64,000 bases of DNA from Cornus controversa (taxonomy: Eukaryota; Streptophyta; Magnoliopsida; Cornales; Cornaceae), in contig CM048848.1 in NCBI GenBank assembly GCA_026545225.1, positions 13,992,853-14,056,852 of the forward strand, written 5' to 3'. Shown here piece after piece: positions 10,713-24,100 of the stretch. Positions within the stretch are counted from its first letter, which is position 1. Every line of letters starts with the position of its first letter. The notes under the pieces are model-generated. The model saw only the letters and a program-made list of their open reading frames with translations. It made no database searches and was not told where the DNA came from. Position numbers and translations under genes: made by a program.

Positions 10713-11833
10713 TAAATTTGTGGATGGTGAGACTTACAACAACAACAAAAAATCATTTTCAAAAAATTCTTCATTTGTAAAGTAGGGATGTTCATGATAT
10801 TTGATTTATAATATTTCTCTTTTCTAGCTTGCTGTGAAAAAAAAAATCTAAACTAAAATGATGCATTATAGAAAAGGACAATTGTGGTATTAAAAATGTA
10901 AGAATCAAGTATAGTATGATTTAGGGAGGACTCTTTTGTAATCTTATTTTAAACAAAAATGGGAGTGAACTGCTAAGGAGAGTAGTGGAGTGCCAATATC
11001 AGCAGCCATAAAATAATTATTTTTCATTATAATGATTTAAATTTGTTATAATGATTTTTTTAATTATTATTTTTAAATATGTGAACTAATATTGAAAATT
11101 TGATAATTTATCTATTGGGCCATGATTGAAAAAAAAATTGGACTATTTAGAAAGGCCCAATCTGTGGAACCGATCCGATCCAATCTGATATTTGAAGATC
11201 GAATCAGATTAACGCCATTCCACGAATCAGATCGGATTCAATTTTCACCGATCCGTTAGGAATGGATTGGATTAAGCTTGGTGCCAAATTCGATCTATAG
11301 TCCCCCTTAATTAGATATGTGAACCATAATGGTGAGTCCAAGTTCAGACACTTCAACACTCACAAGTTTTCTGTGACAGCCATCAGTAGGGCTCACAATT
11401 GCATGTGAAAGGTTTAGAGAGTTTGAATTTGGTCTCTCTATCCCCGCTCTTAGGTACATAAAATGTAATACAATATCGGTGTAAATATTGTCCGCTTTGC
11501 ACACTTTTCTCCCCATGTTCATGTATTTATAAATGCATAAAAGATATAATTCACACATATAAGTGCACCTTTCCTCCAAACGATATAAGATGTCACAGTT
11601 CCACCGTACAATTTTGCTAACATTACATATTCGTAAATAAAATTAAGCTAAACATGATTATTTTTTCTTGATAGAAGTCATCTACGGTACAATTTTTCCA
11701 ACATTACGCATTAGCAAATAAAATTATGCCAAGTGTTGGTTACCAAAATTTTCTCCTATATCATAAAATGATTTCAAGAAAAAAAAACACACACATATAT
11801 ATAACATTTTAAAGTTAGGTGAATTAGCTGGAT
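10261..11833. other. Intergenic, no gene recognised
   Basis: AT-rich DNA with an (ATT)n tract near 10480, a (GT)n(AT)n microsatellite at 10645-10708 and GATCCGATCC-rich sequence at 11160-11300 that resembles 8743-8935. No protein is recognised in the short frames. Confidence 0.45.
10645..10708. repeat. (GT)n(AT)n compound microsatellite
   Basis: About twelve GT units followed by about fourteen AT units. Confidence 0.9.
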
Positions 11834-11874
11834 AAGCATGAGTGCCTCAGACCCAATAAGTTGCTCCATTACTG
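11834..11874 (-). repeat. Duplicated segment, copy 3 (cut by LTR)
   Basis: About 40 bases nearly identical to 5545-5585 (AGCATGAGTGCCTCAGACCC then CAATAAGTTGCTCCATTAC). The match stops exactly where the Tekay LTR begins, so the rest of this copy should lie beyond the window on the far side of that element. Confidence 0.8.
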
Positions 11875-12261
11875 TCACGCCCCAAAATCCTGACCACCAG
11901 AACTCCTTTGATCCGAGACTGAACTTCGGTTTGTGAGGGGTCATGAGTACCCGATTGTCATCCCACGACCCAAACAATCATGGCATTTACCTTTTTATCA
12001 TCCTCAATTTCGTTACGGACCACGAAGCCAAATTTGTAGAAGCTTAACCAACTCACCCTAAGTTTTTTATATGGAACACTTGGGTTCTATTCTCAATCAT
12101 CATTCTCATAGCATAGCAAAAGCTTAACTAATTCATAATGAGTCCACTACAAGAAAGAAGGCCTTTTACGAGAGGTCAAAAACGTCGTGAAAAGTCACGC
12201 ACACCAAGCCCACGTCTATTACGGTCCCGTAAATACTCTTAACTTTTTACGAGGAAAAATA

Positions 12262-12478
12262 AATCTCGTAAAAAAGTAAAATATTCCCCGTCAATATATA
12301 TATTGTCTACGTAATAAATTTATTTACAATATGTAAATTCCCTCGTTAATAATTAATTTACGTCATATCTGGCCTCTCGTAAAAAGGTAAAATATTCTCC
12401 GACAAAAAGTTTTTTGTCTACAGAATCAAATTATTTACGATGTGCATAATCCCTCATTAATAATTCATTTACGTCGTA
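12262..12478. repeat. CACTA left subterminal repeats
   Basis: Two copies of a roughly 112-bp unit with TCGTAAAAA(A/G)GTAAAATATT, (C/T)TCCCTC(G/A)TTAATAATT and TTTACGTC landmarks. Such repeats are the usual binding sites for CACTA accessory protein; that role is inferred. Confidence 0.75.
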
Positions 12479-13871
12479 TGATGTTGTTTTAAAATTGTTA
12501 AATAACTCGCAAGTGTACGAATCTATTAAAGTATAGTTCGGCAAGAACGAGGTCGAACCCAAGGGAATGCTTTGAGAAGAAAAACTAACACAAATTCAAA
12601 TTAATTTAAAACTAATCTAGTTTAAACACAAGTTGGTTGATTTAAGATAAATTAAACTAACATGCAAATAAAATAACACTATTAAAATCAAATAGAGAAA
12701 ATAACTAAGGTTTCGGATTCCACCACCATTAAATCCATGAAGCTTCTAATATTTATTTATTAATTCCCAAATTTGGAGTAGCAATCAAGAAATCAATCTA
12801 TTGCTTACTCAAGATTTAACAATAAAACACTATGAAAAATATATTAAAAAGGTAGATTTTCCTTCGCTTCACTAGTGTAAAATTCTAAGCATCCTATGTA
12901 TCCAATTTAATGAAAAACATAAGATCAAAGATTATCACTTTTAAGAAATACAAACCCAAGCTTAGATTAATTATAATACCTTCTAACTACCACATATACA
13001 TGATATAGATGGTGAAAGAACTATAAAATAATTAATCACAAGAAGCGAAAATCATAAGAATTTAAATCATACACATGGGAATCAATTAATGAACAAAATA
13101 ACTTCACTTCATTAATGGAGGTTTCCTCCTCAACCCTAGTTGAGGAGTTTAGTTACACATGGTAAAAGAAGAAGATAACAAATAAATAAAAAACATAATA
13201 AGTAAATAAAACCCGGATTGTCTCTGTCTTCTCTGCCCTGGCCTCCACTTCTTTTCTCCCCTCAAAACAGCCTCCAATTCACCTCTTTATACCCCAAGAG
13301 AATACATAAAGTCCTAATCCAATTAGGAGATAAAGTCCTAATCCAATTAGGAGATAATTAGGGTTTTTCCGCAGCCTTAAATAGGTAGATTTTTCTGCTG
13401 CCTTTCGGCCCAAGTTTTGACCCAGTAGAAGTCCGATTCACAAAATTTACGTGAAATACAAAAGTGTCCAGAATCGAATTTCGTTCAACTTATGCGAGAA
13501 TTAAGTCAAATTGACGCTCGAAAATAAGGTTTTCAGTCCACTTTCCAAAACGAGATTAAAACTGGATTAAGTGTAGAATTGGGCTTCAGGCCCGTAATCT
13601 TCTTAAGCAGTTGTAATTCTCTAGAACCTCTTCCTTGGGCTGATTTGAGTTAAAATATGGAGTTGAATGGACCCATTAGATGTAGGCTTCATATAACCTT
13701 CTTGGATATCATCTTTAAAAGCCCAAAATCATGGTCTTATCAGAAATAATCATTAAGGCCCTGAAAAAGACAGAAAATACAAAAACAGAGTAAAATCACA
13801 TATAAATTATCAGTAAGAGAATAAAATATGTAAATTAAGAGACTAGAATGCGTAACATTCAACGCCGATCA
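12479..13871 (-). mobile_element. Athila-family solo LTR in the CACTA element
   Basis: 1393 bp, flanked by TCGTA on both sides (12474-12478, 13872-13876). The right end reads GAATGCGTAACATTCAACGC and then CGATCA, the reverse complement of the start of the element 2 LTR. No primer site or internal DNA is present, so it arose by LTR-LTR recombination. It inserted into the left subterminal region of the CACTA element. Confidence 0.92.
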
Positions 13872-13876
13872 TCGTA

Positions 13877-16611
13877 CCTGACCCCTCGTTAATACATCTA
13901 AATATTGACGACCTTTTTATTTACGGAATTTTTTGCTCCCTATTAATAACTTATCATTTTTTTTTAATAAAAGCACCCTCAAATGCTACCTAATCATCTG
14001 CATATAACCTATATTTCCAACAATTACAACTAAATACAATACAATGCTAACAAATCTCACGTAATTCCAATAACTAAACTAATATATTGAAATACACCAT
14101 TATACATATCAAAAGATTAAAGACGTACATTTTCACAATTAATCAATGTTCATTGTGCCAAAAAAAAAGAAAAAAAGAAATCCATTTGTCAAAAACATTA
14201 TCAATTTCCTAGCACTCTTGTTGAACAATTCATCAATACGCAATTATCATTCAATTTAAAAAGCTAGCACTCCTCACTCCAATACGTCGATCTTCACATT
14301 GTTGACATTCAATTTTCTCGACAGTTCTTCCACCTCATTGTCCATGGTAGACATTAAGTTATGCAAAATCCAAGTAATTAGCTGCATCACACAAGTCTCA
14401 ATTTCAGTATGCTAATAATGCCAAGAACTTGAAGGGAACAAAATTAAAGAAAGAAAAATAGTGAAGTAAACAAATGACCAAATAGAACCAACTCAAGTGG
14501 AGATAGAAACAATGTTGTAGAAAGAAACAAAGTCGTAGATAGAAACTAAGTTGACAATCCAGTAAGCACACTATTCATAGTTCAAAATTGGTGAATCATG
14601 AATGCTATTTAAAAAGAGTTCAAGTAGCCAACCATGAGGTGCTGGTACAAAAGATAAACCCTTCTGGTAAAATTGATGACTTGACAAATTATATGAGTCC
14701 CCACCAGATGTGGTCACACAATGCCTTGGTTAAAGCTACCACTGTCATAAGACACACTTCTTACATATATGGTGGAAAAAAATTTCAAGATTGCTTTTGA
14801 CACCTCTAACTTAAAATCTGTGAAGAAAAAAATTCTAATGTATCTTTCATCTATGTAGGATGCTAAAAAATACGGTAACAAACTAACCTAGCCTTCGGCG
14901 GTATTCTAGGTTATACTTGTCACCATACAAGTATACCGGAAAACATAAATAATCAGACTATATTTTCATTGCATCAAGAACTCATCTGGCCTAATTGATT
15001 TTATTAATGGTGTGGCCAACTTTTGATGTTCAAGACAAAAGATAAAACTCAAAGTTTACATTGAGACTTAATTACTCTACCTAAACCTCATCTAAAGGCA
15101 CTTATTTCACCATGATTAAGTCCATTATGCTAATTCACACATTTAAGTGGGATTAATCATTAGATATTAGATTATTTATTACATCAAGTTCATTATTTCA
15201 GCATAATGTGCAGCAACTTACCAAACATAAAAGAAACTCAAACACATCACCAACAAATTCACACAATATTATCCAACAAGTACACCAGTACCCATCATCT
15301 TTCAATAACAACTAAAACACATTAGAATGACCATTTGAATCATTTTAATGAGGTGCTTAGAGTGTTAATCAAATCCGTTATTGATTATGAATCCTAGTTT
15401 GAGTAAGATGGTAGTGCTAATAATGCCAAAGATTAGGTTTAGTAGTCCTAAAGGACTTAAAACTATAAAGATTTAGTAGGGCCTTTTTCACATGATCTGA
15501 GTTTAGATGGGCAGTAAAGCATACTAGATATAGGATTACAAGCTTGGATGCTTTGTGCAAGCCCATGGAAATGATGTTTATGGTTGTCATTATATATGTA
15601 AAATATTTTGTGTCCTAGAACTAAATAAAAAAATTCTTTGCGAGTAGATTTGTGCCTATTCAATCAATTAAACTCCTTGGTTTGTATCTCCTCGAGAAAA
15701 TAGATTATAAGGATCCCTATGGTAGAGCAGTTGATCCAATATTACACTTCACAAGGTGTTCAGGGGATGTAATTTTTCCCACATTTGTATTGAAGTAGTG
15801 TCAAAACACACACTATTATTAATCTAACTGGAATATGAATTTTACTAGCTTTGCTAAAGTAATAAACATTGTGAAATCTGTACGTCATTCCACAAGTATC
15901 ATATATCTTCCAACATCTAAGCTATTGTAAGTTCTGAACCTCATCCTCACTGCATGCTTAAAAGAACAAAGGACATATACCATGAAAAAATATTTTCTAC
16001 TTTGCCTAAAATACCAACTTCTCCTAAAACAATGAGTACAAAGTGAATTATCTGCCTATTAATTTTTATTAACCCTGAAGAAATCAAGAGAATGCATCTT
16101 TAGGCACAAACAGGAAAGCCAAGCAATCCACATCTTTGACAAGACTAATTCATGCCTAGTTTCAAATTTGAGAGATCATTGTTGTAATGTAAGGTAATGA
16201 TATTAACCAAAGCTATCAAGCAAAAAAGTGTTGTTAGTGGCATGATAAGTTTCACCATTATAAACATGGTATCAAGCAATTTCTATCTTGCCATTTAAAG
16301 TAAGATTGTCAAGATTAGGTAAGATCTATGTGGGAAAACACTTAAAAGTAAAGCCTAAACAAATAGAAAAAGAGAACAGAGAGAGAAAAGTTCAATTTAG
16401 TTGCCTAATTGTCTAAGCAATTTAGTTGAAAGATTATTTTTTTGTTCAAATAAAGGACAAAACAAAGATGGAAAGAACAACAGAAAATAATAAGTCTCTC
16501 TTTGTTTTTGTTTCAGAATAGAAGCAAATTATATAATACACAAAGCTTCCTAATGATCTTCCTAAATGAATATAACTGATAGAATGCGGAGTATATATGC
16601 AAAAGTGGCTT
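13877..16611. other. CACTA interior, no recognised gene
   Basis: AT-rich. One minus-strand stretch (about 14294-14398) could encode an exon with residues DNEVEELSRKLNV ending in a stop, preceded by a TGATGCAG acceptor-like site; the product is unknown. A segment at 15511-15580 recurs at 21926-21995, a duplication inside the element. Confidence 0.4.
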
Positions 16612-16690
16612 GACTTGGAGTGTTCTTGACTACATCTAAGGTGGCTTGGTTTGCATTGTGTAAGCCTAGAAAAGATTATGTCAATGAATA
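16612..16690 (+). repeat. Short L1-like fragment, copy of 19725-19800
   Basis: Shares GGAGTGTTC, AAGGTGGCTTGGTT and TGTAAGCCTAGAAAAGAT landmarks with the L1-derived piece at 19725-19800. It is therefore a second relic of the same LINE region. Confidence 0.55.
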
Positions 16691-16720
16691 AGAACCAAAG
16701 CACAAAACTAAATAACTTAC

Positions 16721-16860
16721 AGGTCATTCAAGTGGATAATCTGGAGGCAGAAAAATGTCAAAAAAGAAAAGTCCATCATGATATGGAGTTCCAGATGCTC
16801 CTATGATGGCTGCCCACAACATATTCATCCTTTCCTCGTAGAGACGGACATAAATTGTGT
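16721..16860 (-). pseudogene. Captured exon of a UBC23/24-type E2 enzyme
   Basis: On the minus strand this 140-base exon-like segment follows a splice acceptor (TAAACAG) and precedes a donor (GTAAGT). It encodes DTIYVRLYEERMNMLWAAII followed by GASGTPYHDGLFFFDIFLPP, which I recognise as the first part of the ubiquitin-conjugating (E2) domain of the large plant E2s related to PHO2/UBC24. An in-frame TGA interrupts the end, where the family has an HEPP-like sequence. The catalytic cysteine and the downstream half of the domain were not found nearby. It is a gene fragment carried inside the CACTA element, not a functional gene. Exact family member is uncertain. Confidence 0.72.
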
Positions 16861-17304
16861 CTGTTTAGTTTACAAAATAGGCCCAATTAACAATAGCTCA
16901 CAAAGTTTGGATTGTCTAGATCCACTAAATAATAGATACTTGTTTCACTTCAAAAAAAAATAACATTTCATATATAGAATTTATCATTGAGTGGTAATTT
17001 TTATTCGACTACTTCATATATTGCAATTATTTCTGTACCTTTAGCTTTTGCATATCAAAACCACACCAGAGCCTCCTTTTCAGCCTTGCATTTTCTATTG
17101 CAAAATAAATTTTGTTTATTTTTTTATAAGTATTTATAATTCATTTTCTCAAGTCTGATAGATATTGGTGAGTCTTATAAGTATTCCATTAGTTAGGCTA
17201 ATAGAGGTTGGTTCAAGAGGCTTTCTTTGGAGGAGTGGTGGAGGGCCCCGATGTCATGTCATGGGAACAAGGTAACCTTATAAGATGGAATCATTATAGC
17301 ATTC

Positions 17305-17600
17305 TTTTAGCAGTATTAGGATGTGGTGAGGGAGGACACTATGACAGTGTTCTATTCTTTATTTGAGCAGGAGATTTTTGAGAGGAACTTGAATGCTTCT
17401 TTGATTACATTTGTTGCTAAGAAAAGGGGGTTGGGGTTGGATGATAAGGACTTTTGACTAGTTAGCATAGTGAGTAGTAATTACAAGCTACTGGCAAAGG
17501 TACCGTCCTTGTGGCTTCAAAGGGTGCTGGGAGGAGTTGTTTCAATGATCCAAAATGTTAGCAGGAGACAAGTATTGATGTAGTGTTCATAACTAATTAA
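17305..17600 (+). pseudogene. L1-type LINE reverse transcriptase fragment
   Basis: With frame breaks allowed, the plus strand reads DVVREDTMTVFYSLFEQEIF, then ERNLNASLITFVAKK, DDKDF, LVSIVSSNYKLLAKV and a QRVLGGVVSMIQNVSRRQV-like segment. This follows the order of the plant L1 reverse transcriptase (NASFIALIPKK, DFRPISLV, YKIIAKVLANRL, QNAFVxGRQ). Several in-frame stops are present. It is a truncated, decayed LINE inside the CACTA element. Confidence 0.78.
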
Positions 17601-18404
17601 TGTGTGGTCAGGGATTTTGAGTGTCCTCTTTTCCTTGTTTGAATGTGCTTGGGTTATGCTTGAGACATCAGGGACTTGTTCAGAAATTGCAGAGGAAGGT
17701 CTCCGATGCAGAAAATTAAGGTGTGAGATCCAGATCTCTTTATTTGATATAAAGCATTTTGATAAAAATGAATGGAAGGGTTTATGAAGGGGAGAAGGTC
17801 CATGTTCATAGGTTGAAATAGATTATTCTGAGATCATTAAGGTGCTATTACTACAATAATAAAAAGATCCAACTAGAAGGAAACTGTTACAGTGTCACTT
17901 CTATTCTTACAATACCCTCGATTAGGGTTCTGTTTCATTCACATTTTTCTATTATTATAGTTTATGCAATAATAATATGAATGAAATGAGGCCTCTAAGA
18001 AAACATTCGAATTTGTGCCTTGGAAAGACTCCATTCCTCTTGAAGGTTTGTGCAAAATTCCAACATAGTAGGAATCTGATTCTAGGATTGGTCAAGCCCT
18101 CTTAGGCAATTTACAATTGATTCAAAGAGACTCTGGAGCCAAAGAGAGGTTCATTTTTCTATCCCCTGTATTTAATATAAATCAATTCCTTCGTACATTT
18201 GCCTATTTCACATGAAATTTAAGTGAGAACCTACTAAATAAAGCATAGATCCACTATTTTCAATCAGGTAGTTAGTGGAGAATAGGATGAACACTGAAGA
18301 TTGCCACTAAAGTGGAAAAAATATTAAGAGAAGTACAAATCCAAAGAATATCAGTGAATATAAAACTGCAAAAGTAAAATACTTCTCCAGCAAAGCACAT
18401 TAAA

Positions 18405-18745
18405 ATGAAAAAGTACTATAATAGTTATTTAAAACTTGTGTGTGGAATTTATATGTATACCTTATTAATAAGATATTTTTCAGAAAACTTTAGTGCTTCA
18501 GCTTCCTCCTTTGATTGGCTGGCCTTAATTTTGCTTTCACCTCCTCCAACTGCAAATAAGACATTACTAAGAAGCATGGTTGACAGTTCTGGAACATGTG
18601 GCATTTCTTGGATGTGTCCACAATTTAAAATAAAATTCTTAATTTTAGTAACAGGGTTGATAGTTCTTGAACATGTGCTAAGAATGCGATCAATGAAGCT
18701 TGAAAGTTGAAAAGGGCTTTCTTTTAACATGGAAACAAAGTACAA
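18405..18745. other. Unassigned overlapping open frames
   Basis: A plus frame of 101 residues (18405-18710) and a minus frame of 98 residues (18449-18745) overlap. The minus frame includes a mixed, non-repetitive segment (LLSNVLFAVGGGESKIKASQ). It could be a further captured exon, but I do not recognise it. Confidence 0.25.
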
Positions 18746-18916
18746 TTGTTAGAAATATCATACTAAAGGTTCACATAAAATTTATACAAGTTTGATCACA
18801 TTTAGAAAATAAAAAAGAAAAGGAATTTCTTATTTAAGGAGTGGATACACATCAACCTAACCAAAATTGATAGCAAAAACGAACCCAAAATGCCCAAACT
18901 GCAAGCCAATCGTGTG

Positions 18917-18918
<2 letters not shown>

Positions 18919-18952
<34 letters not shown>
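18919..18952. repeat. (TA)n microsatellite
   Basis: About 17 TA units. They create spurious IYIYIY frames on both strands. Confidence 0.9.
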
Positions 18953-18954
<2 letters not shown>

Positions 18955-19689
18955 CACAAACTTACATGAATTTTGAGAATCTAGGTAGCAAATCACAAGC
19001 AAGCATATACAGTCATGGGCCAACCAAGAATTGGCATAAAAAATTGAACAAAAATCTGCAACAGAAAAAACAAGAACCGAAACAATAGTTTTGAAAAATC
19101 CCCAAAATATATCAAAGAAAAAAATTGACCTTCTAGCTGCAATCCAAAACAGTTGATGAAGCTTGCTAGAACTCGGAATTGACTCTAAATGATCCAAATC
19201 GGTTGATGAAGCTTGCTACAATTTGAAATTGACTCTAAATGAACCCAAAATCGCTTGCAAAGGTCGATGAGTAATGTGGATTAGGGCTTTGGTGAGAAGA
19301 AATTGGATTAGAGTGGACAAAGAATAAAATCACATTATATAATGGACAAAGCCTCCTATTGATCTTTCTAAATGAATATAACTAATAGAATGTAAAGTAT
19401 ATATGTAAAAGAATATAATAAGAAAACTTCCTCAACACTGCCACTTGCATTTAACTTGCATTACTTCTCATTACCAAGTTTATATAGAAGCACATCATTC
19501 AATTCAGATTAATTCATAAGAATTATATTTCCATTTTCATTTCCATTACAAGTTAAACATTTAATATAAGTAATTAATCAAAATTTTATGCCTTTAATCT
19601 ACTTAAAATTCATGGCTTCATTAACCTGGACAATTTAACTGGATGACCTAAATGAATTGACAAAATATATTCAAATGGGTTCAGTAGAC

Positions 19690-19905
19690 AAGCAGAGAAA
19701 GTAAATCAAGTTTTGAGAAAATTTTTATGGAGTGTTCCTTACTTGGAAATTACTACAACTAAGGTGGCTTGGTTCACATTGTGCAAGCCTAGAAAAGATG
19801 GTGGTCTGGGATTGTGGATGATAAGAATGGAACAAAAATCAATTAACAAATGGAAATGCAAGGAAATAAAAGACGCAAGACTCAATCACATGTTTATTGT
19901 TTAAA
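19690..19905 (+). pseudogene. L1-type LINE fragment downstream of RT
   Basis: The frame reads RKFLWSVPYLEITTTKVAWF then TLCKPRKDGGLGLW, corresponding to the conserved FLWxG...KVxWxxVCxPKxxGGLGxR segment that follows the reverse transcriptase in plant L1 elements. It lies 2.1 kb from the RT fragment, so the LINE has been broken up. Confidence 0.7.
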
Positions 19906-22900
19906 TTAGTTAACCATGATTAAAGATCTCTTTAAGAATATGAAATTAATAAGATAATAAAAGAGTCCTGATCGATGATGGTTTCACTCAGTAGTGGCAT
20001 GGTTAGACTCAAATAGACATTAACATCTAATATAATTTGCACATACTACATAGTGATTATTCTGAGACCTCAACAAGAATGTCACTATTTTTTTTTCTCT
20101 TCAAAAAGTTCAAGAAATAAACCATATGCAAATTAAAATAAGAAATTTATATATATGATTTGAGGTAAATAATAGCATATTGTGAACAACAAATATACAT
20201 ATAATAAAAGTCCCACAACATTATGGACATCACTCTTAGTTAATGCCTTAAGTGATTAGTTGGTGGCCTAACTAGCTTATTTATTTTTCCAGCAACTTAC
20301 TTTAAAAATCGCTCTCTAATCTCTTTTAAATGTGAGTAATTCATTCGAAATTATATCATAAATTATATGCCAACATTTCAAAGCACATGTGTCAACAAAA
20401 TGTGATTTAGAGAGAAACTGAAGAAATAAAGTGTGTTTGTCTATTCAAATATATTAAATGCATTTGATGAGTGACCTATAATTCATTTGTGATAGGCAAA
20501 TCAATGAATTGTCCTTTAACATGTATTAAATCCGGTTCCTTGCGAAAATGAGGGGACCCGGTCAAATCAAGCTGTTTCCAAATAAGTGAATTTGTTGGTT
20601 GGTCAAATGTTTATGCCCTACTATTGATGATGTGTTCAGAATACTAAATTCAACATTAAAGAAATCATAATAATAAACTAATTGAAAGCACTTGACTATC
20701 TTCTTCTTGAATAATATCTAATTCCCATTAACATTTATCTATGTTTACATGCATATAAATGTATACATATGTGCATGTATAGATAATGAATTTTGTTTGA
20801 ATGAACAGAGACAACTTTTGGTACTTCACTATCTTCGTGACAATCCAAATGAGGTGATATTCCAAGTAGCCATATCATTAACTATTTAACTGTGAATCTC
20901 AAGATTTTGGTAGCATCATCCAAATTTGTGTATACTTTATTAGGTATTTGGAACCATACTATTAAATAATAAGGCATAAAATGTTGTATCAAACAAATGT
21001 TAATATTAGTAGAGGAATTTTAAAGAAACTAATAACGAAAAAGGATAGATTGACAGAATAATTAAGGCGACCAGATTAAACTTCTCTTTCAATTTCTGGA
21101 CATAGCACTGACATAGTAAATAATTTCTCATGATTTGAAAGACCAACATTTCAACACAAAACTAAATTTCAATAGAACAGAATTTTTAACTATAATTGTG
21201 AAAGCTCAAACAGTTCCTAATTAAAAGAAGGAAAACCTAGCCCACACAAACTAGTAAATTCTGTCTAGAAGATACACTCACCGGTGGACTCATAAGCATA
21301 TTATTGATTATGATCCATTGTAGGTCAATTCATGAAAGCATCATTTTATGTTTATATAGGTTCTGTTTTCTTCATTTCAATCCCATGTTTATATGAACAA
21401 CTTGAAAGAATGTAAAATGTTGAAAAGCTGTAGTGATATTGAGAAATTTTCCGACATAGATATGACTTTGTTCTCCAGATAATGAAAATATTAGTTAAAC
21501 TACTCCAAAAGAATCATATAGCTTCACAAAAACTTTCAATTGAACAGATAAAAATCATACCTTTTCACAAAAGATGTCAGAAGAAGTAATGTCCTCAGGT
21601 CCATTCATGAGACTAGTACGTAAAGTTCTTAACTTTTTTCCTATTGCATATACATCCATCCATGAAGAAACAAATATAAGGTTATTTTATTGAATTGAAA
21701 GGGCAATCCATAGGCAATAAGATGAACAATAAAAAATAACAAAGTTAAAAGAATACTTCTGTTCTTTCTTTAAAATAAGCCTTGAGTTGTGTTCCAAAGT
21801 GACGTGGAAAATCATTCTAAAGAACTTAGTGATGTTACACTTTAATTGAAATGTTGCTCTTTTAAATTATAAATCTCTTATAAATAGAAATATAAAAGGA
21901 AAAATAAAACCATATAGCATAGATAGGCAGGAAAGGTTTACTAGATATGGGATTACAAGCTTGGGTGCTTGGTCCAAGACCATGGATAAGAATAAGTAAT
22001 TGTCACAGGAGTATGTTAGAACACTAACAATAAATTACAATCATACTTAAGATGGTAAGCATAGGCAGGTTATCATCTAGTAAAATTTGAAAGTAAATAG
22101 TAAACAGTAAAGATGGAAGTGAAGGGATAAGTTAGAGAAGCAGCTTTACTCCACACCCTTCTGGCTTCTTGAGTGAGATTTTCTCTGCCTAACCTAAAGG
22201 TCTAAACCCAAAATTATTTTTTCTAATAAAGAAACATGCTAGAGAATGATTGTGATTTTATTCAGGTTTCGTTAACTAAATATTAATTCAAGGCAATCTT
22301 ATTAAAAAAAAAATTAAGTGGCTAAAAAAAATTATGTTCCTCAACTAAATATAATTTTTTTAAAAATTTCCTGAACTAAATATTATGTTCTTCTAATTAG
22401 CCTCTTTTACTCCATTCTCAAAGAAGAAGAAAAAAGGATTGATAATACTACAAATACACAATGTAATCCTTGATGGTTGAAATCTATGCTTCCAAAAGGA
22501 GTAGGAATCTGAATTTCGAGATCAACCATGTAGTTTTTCTTACAAGAAACTACTGTATTAAACTTGATGCAATTGCATAAGAGTTGGACGTAGTAATAAG
22601 AAGCGATCAGTAACACAATTTCTTTTCTAAATATCAACAAAAGGCACCCAAGTTAAACTAAACTCTAATAACAAATTCTTGTATATCTCTATTATAAAAG
22701 CACAAAGAAGAAGAAGCAAAACAAAATTACCCAAAAAAAAAAAGGAAAAAAATTGAGAGAATATATTTAAAGAAAAAAAGGGAAAAAAAAGGTATGACTA
22801 ACAATCAAATACATGTCTCACACAAGTTTCAGACTAAAGCTAATGAAAGATCAACCAACTAAAAAGCATTTCTCTGTTTCCTGCGAATATAAGATGGAAA

Positions 22901-24100
22901 AAAATTACAAAAAAAGTAATAGTTTGATAATTTAATCCCTTAATATCAACCTTGCTATTTATATCCTAAAAATTTCTAATATTGCAGCCTCAATTAAGAT
23001 GGGAATAACAGAACATACATGCCATTGAATAACATACCATATTGTCAACGATTAAGGTGACCATAATTCATCCTATATGGTTGATTTCAAACTTTCTTTA
23101 AATTGACATAATTGAATATTCTAAAACATATTTATTGAGATAATTTTCATTAACGTAAATGAACCCATTAAACTAATATTACTATATATCCAAATGCCAT
23201 GTAAAAAATGAATGGGACCATTCAAATTCAATAGACAAGCAAAAAATATTTTCAATGAATTGTTTTTACATGCCAGAAAATAGCCGATATTTGATTATAA
23301 AAAAAATAAAAAGACCAATCATATGAATATTTGTTCACAAAAATAAGGAGAGAGAGAGAGAGTTTGGAAAGCATGATATTAATGTGTAATGTATCTAGTT
23401 GGGCATTTTTACAAGCAGGTTGGCAGGACCAACAAACCTGAAAACATTTAAGACAACAATTGTTCGCACACCCACTTATTAGCTTACAAAACCCTATACA
23501 AGCTAGAAAAATTGACATAAAATAGAGTAAGAAACCATGAAATTGATACCAGACACCATAAAAATTAAAGTGCACATCAATTTAAGAGAGATTGAACTAG
23601 CTCATAGAATTGTAATATCATTTTGGCTATATGCATAACACTTTTCGTAGGCATGGTAGTAATTCAAAAATATTATTTACTCACCTGAATAACATTTTTT
23701 GTTGACAGTTTTCTGAAAATGATTCTTTAGAAATTCAATTAAAAAAGAGGGCCTTAATTTAAAGAAATGTTTTTTGGTGGTTCTCTAAAAACTAAATACT
23801 TTCCAAAATCATTTTTAGAAAATTGAACCCAACATGCCCCAAATCACCACAAAATTAGAAGCTCAATAAAAAATAATCTATGTTTGGTTTCTAAGAAAAA
23901 AAACCTAAGGGAATGTTTCCACTAAAGAGGGCTAATACAACTCTTTCACTTATGTAAGTGCATCATTCGTGAAAACAAAAAAAGCAAGAAATAGAATTTA
24001 AACCTTTTTCCACTTTAGTTTCCTTCCATTTCTCGGCAACCAAACAGAGAGTTACTTTACCTAAAAAAAAAGAGAGAAAAAGAAAAGAAAAAAACTCTGA
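19906..24100. other. CACTA interior, no recognised gene
   Basis: AT-rich with short frames only. A minus stretch at about 21560-21655 could encode DVYAIGKKLRTLRTSLMNGP and more, followed by a GT donor, possibly another captured exon of unknown origin. An (AG)n tract lies at 23348-23361. Nothing else is recognised. Confidence 0.4.

Noticed and set aside
18802-19197. 131-residue minus-strand frame with IYIYIY stretch
   Set aside because: The frame is kept open by a (TA)n microsatellite and has no domain.
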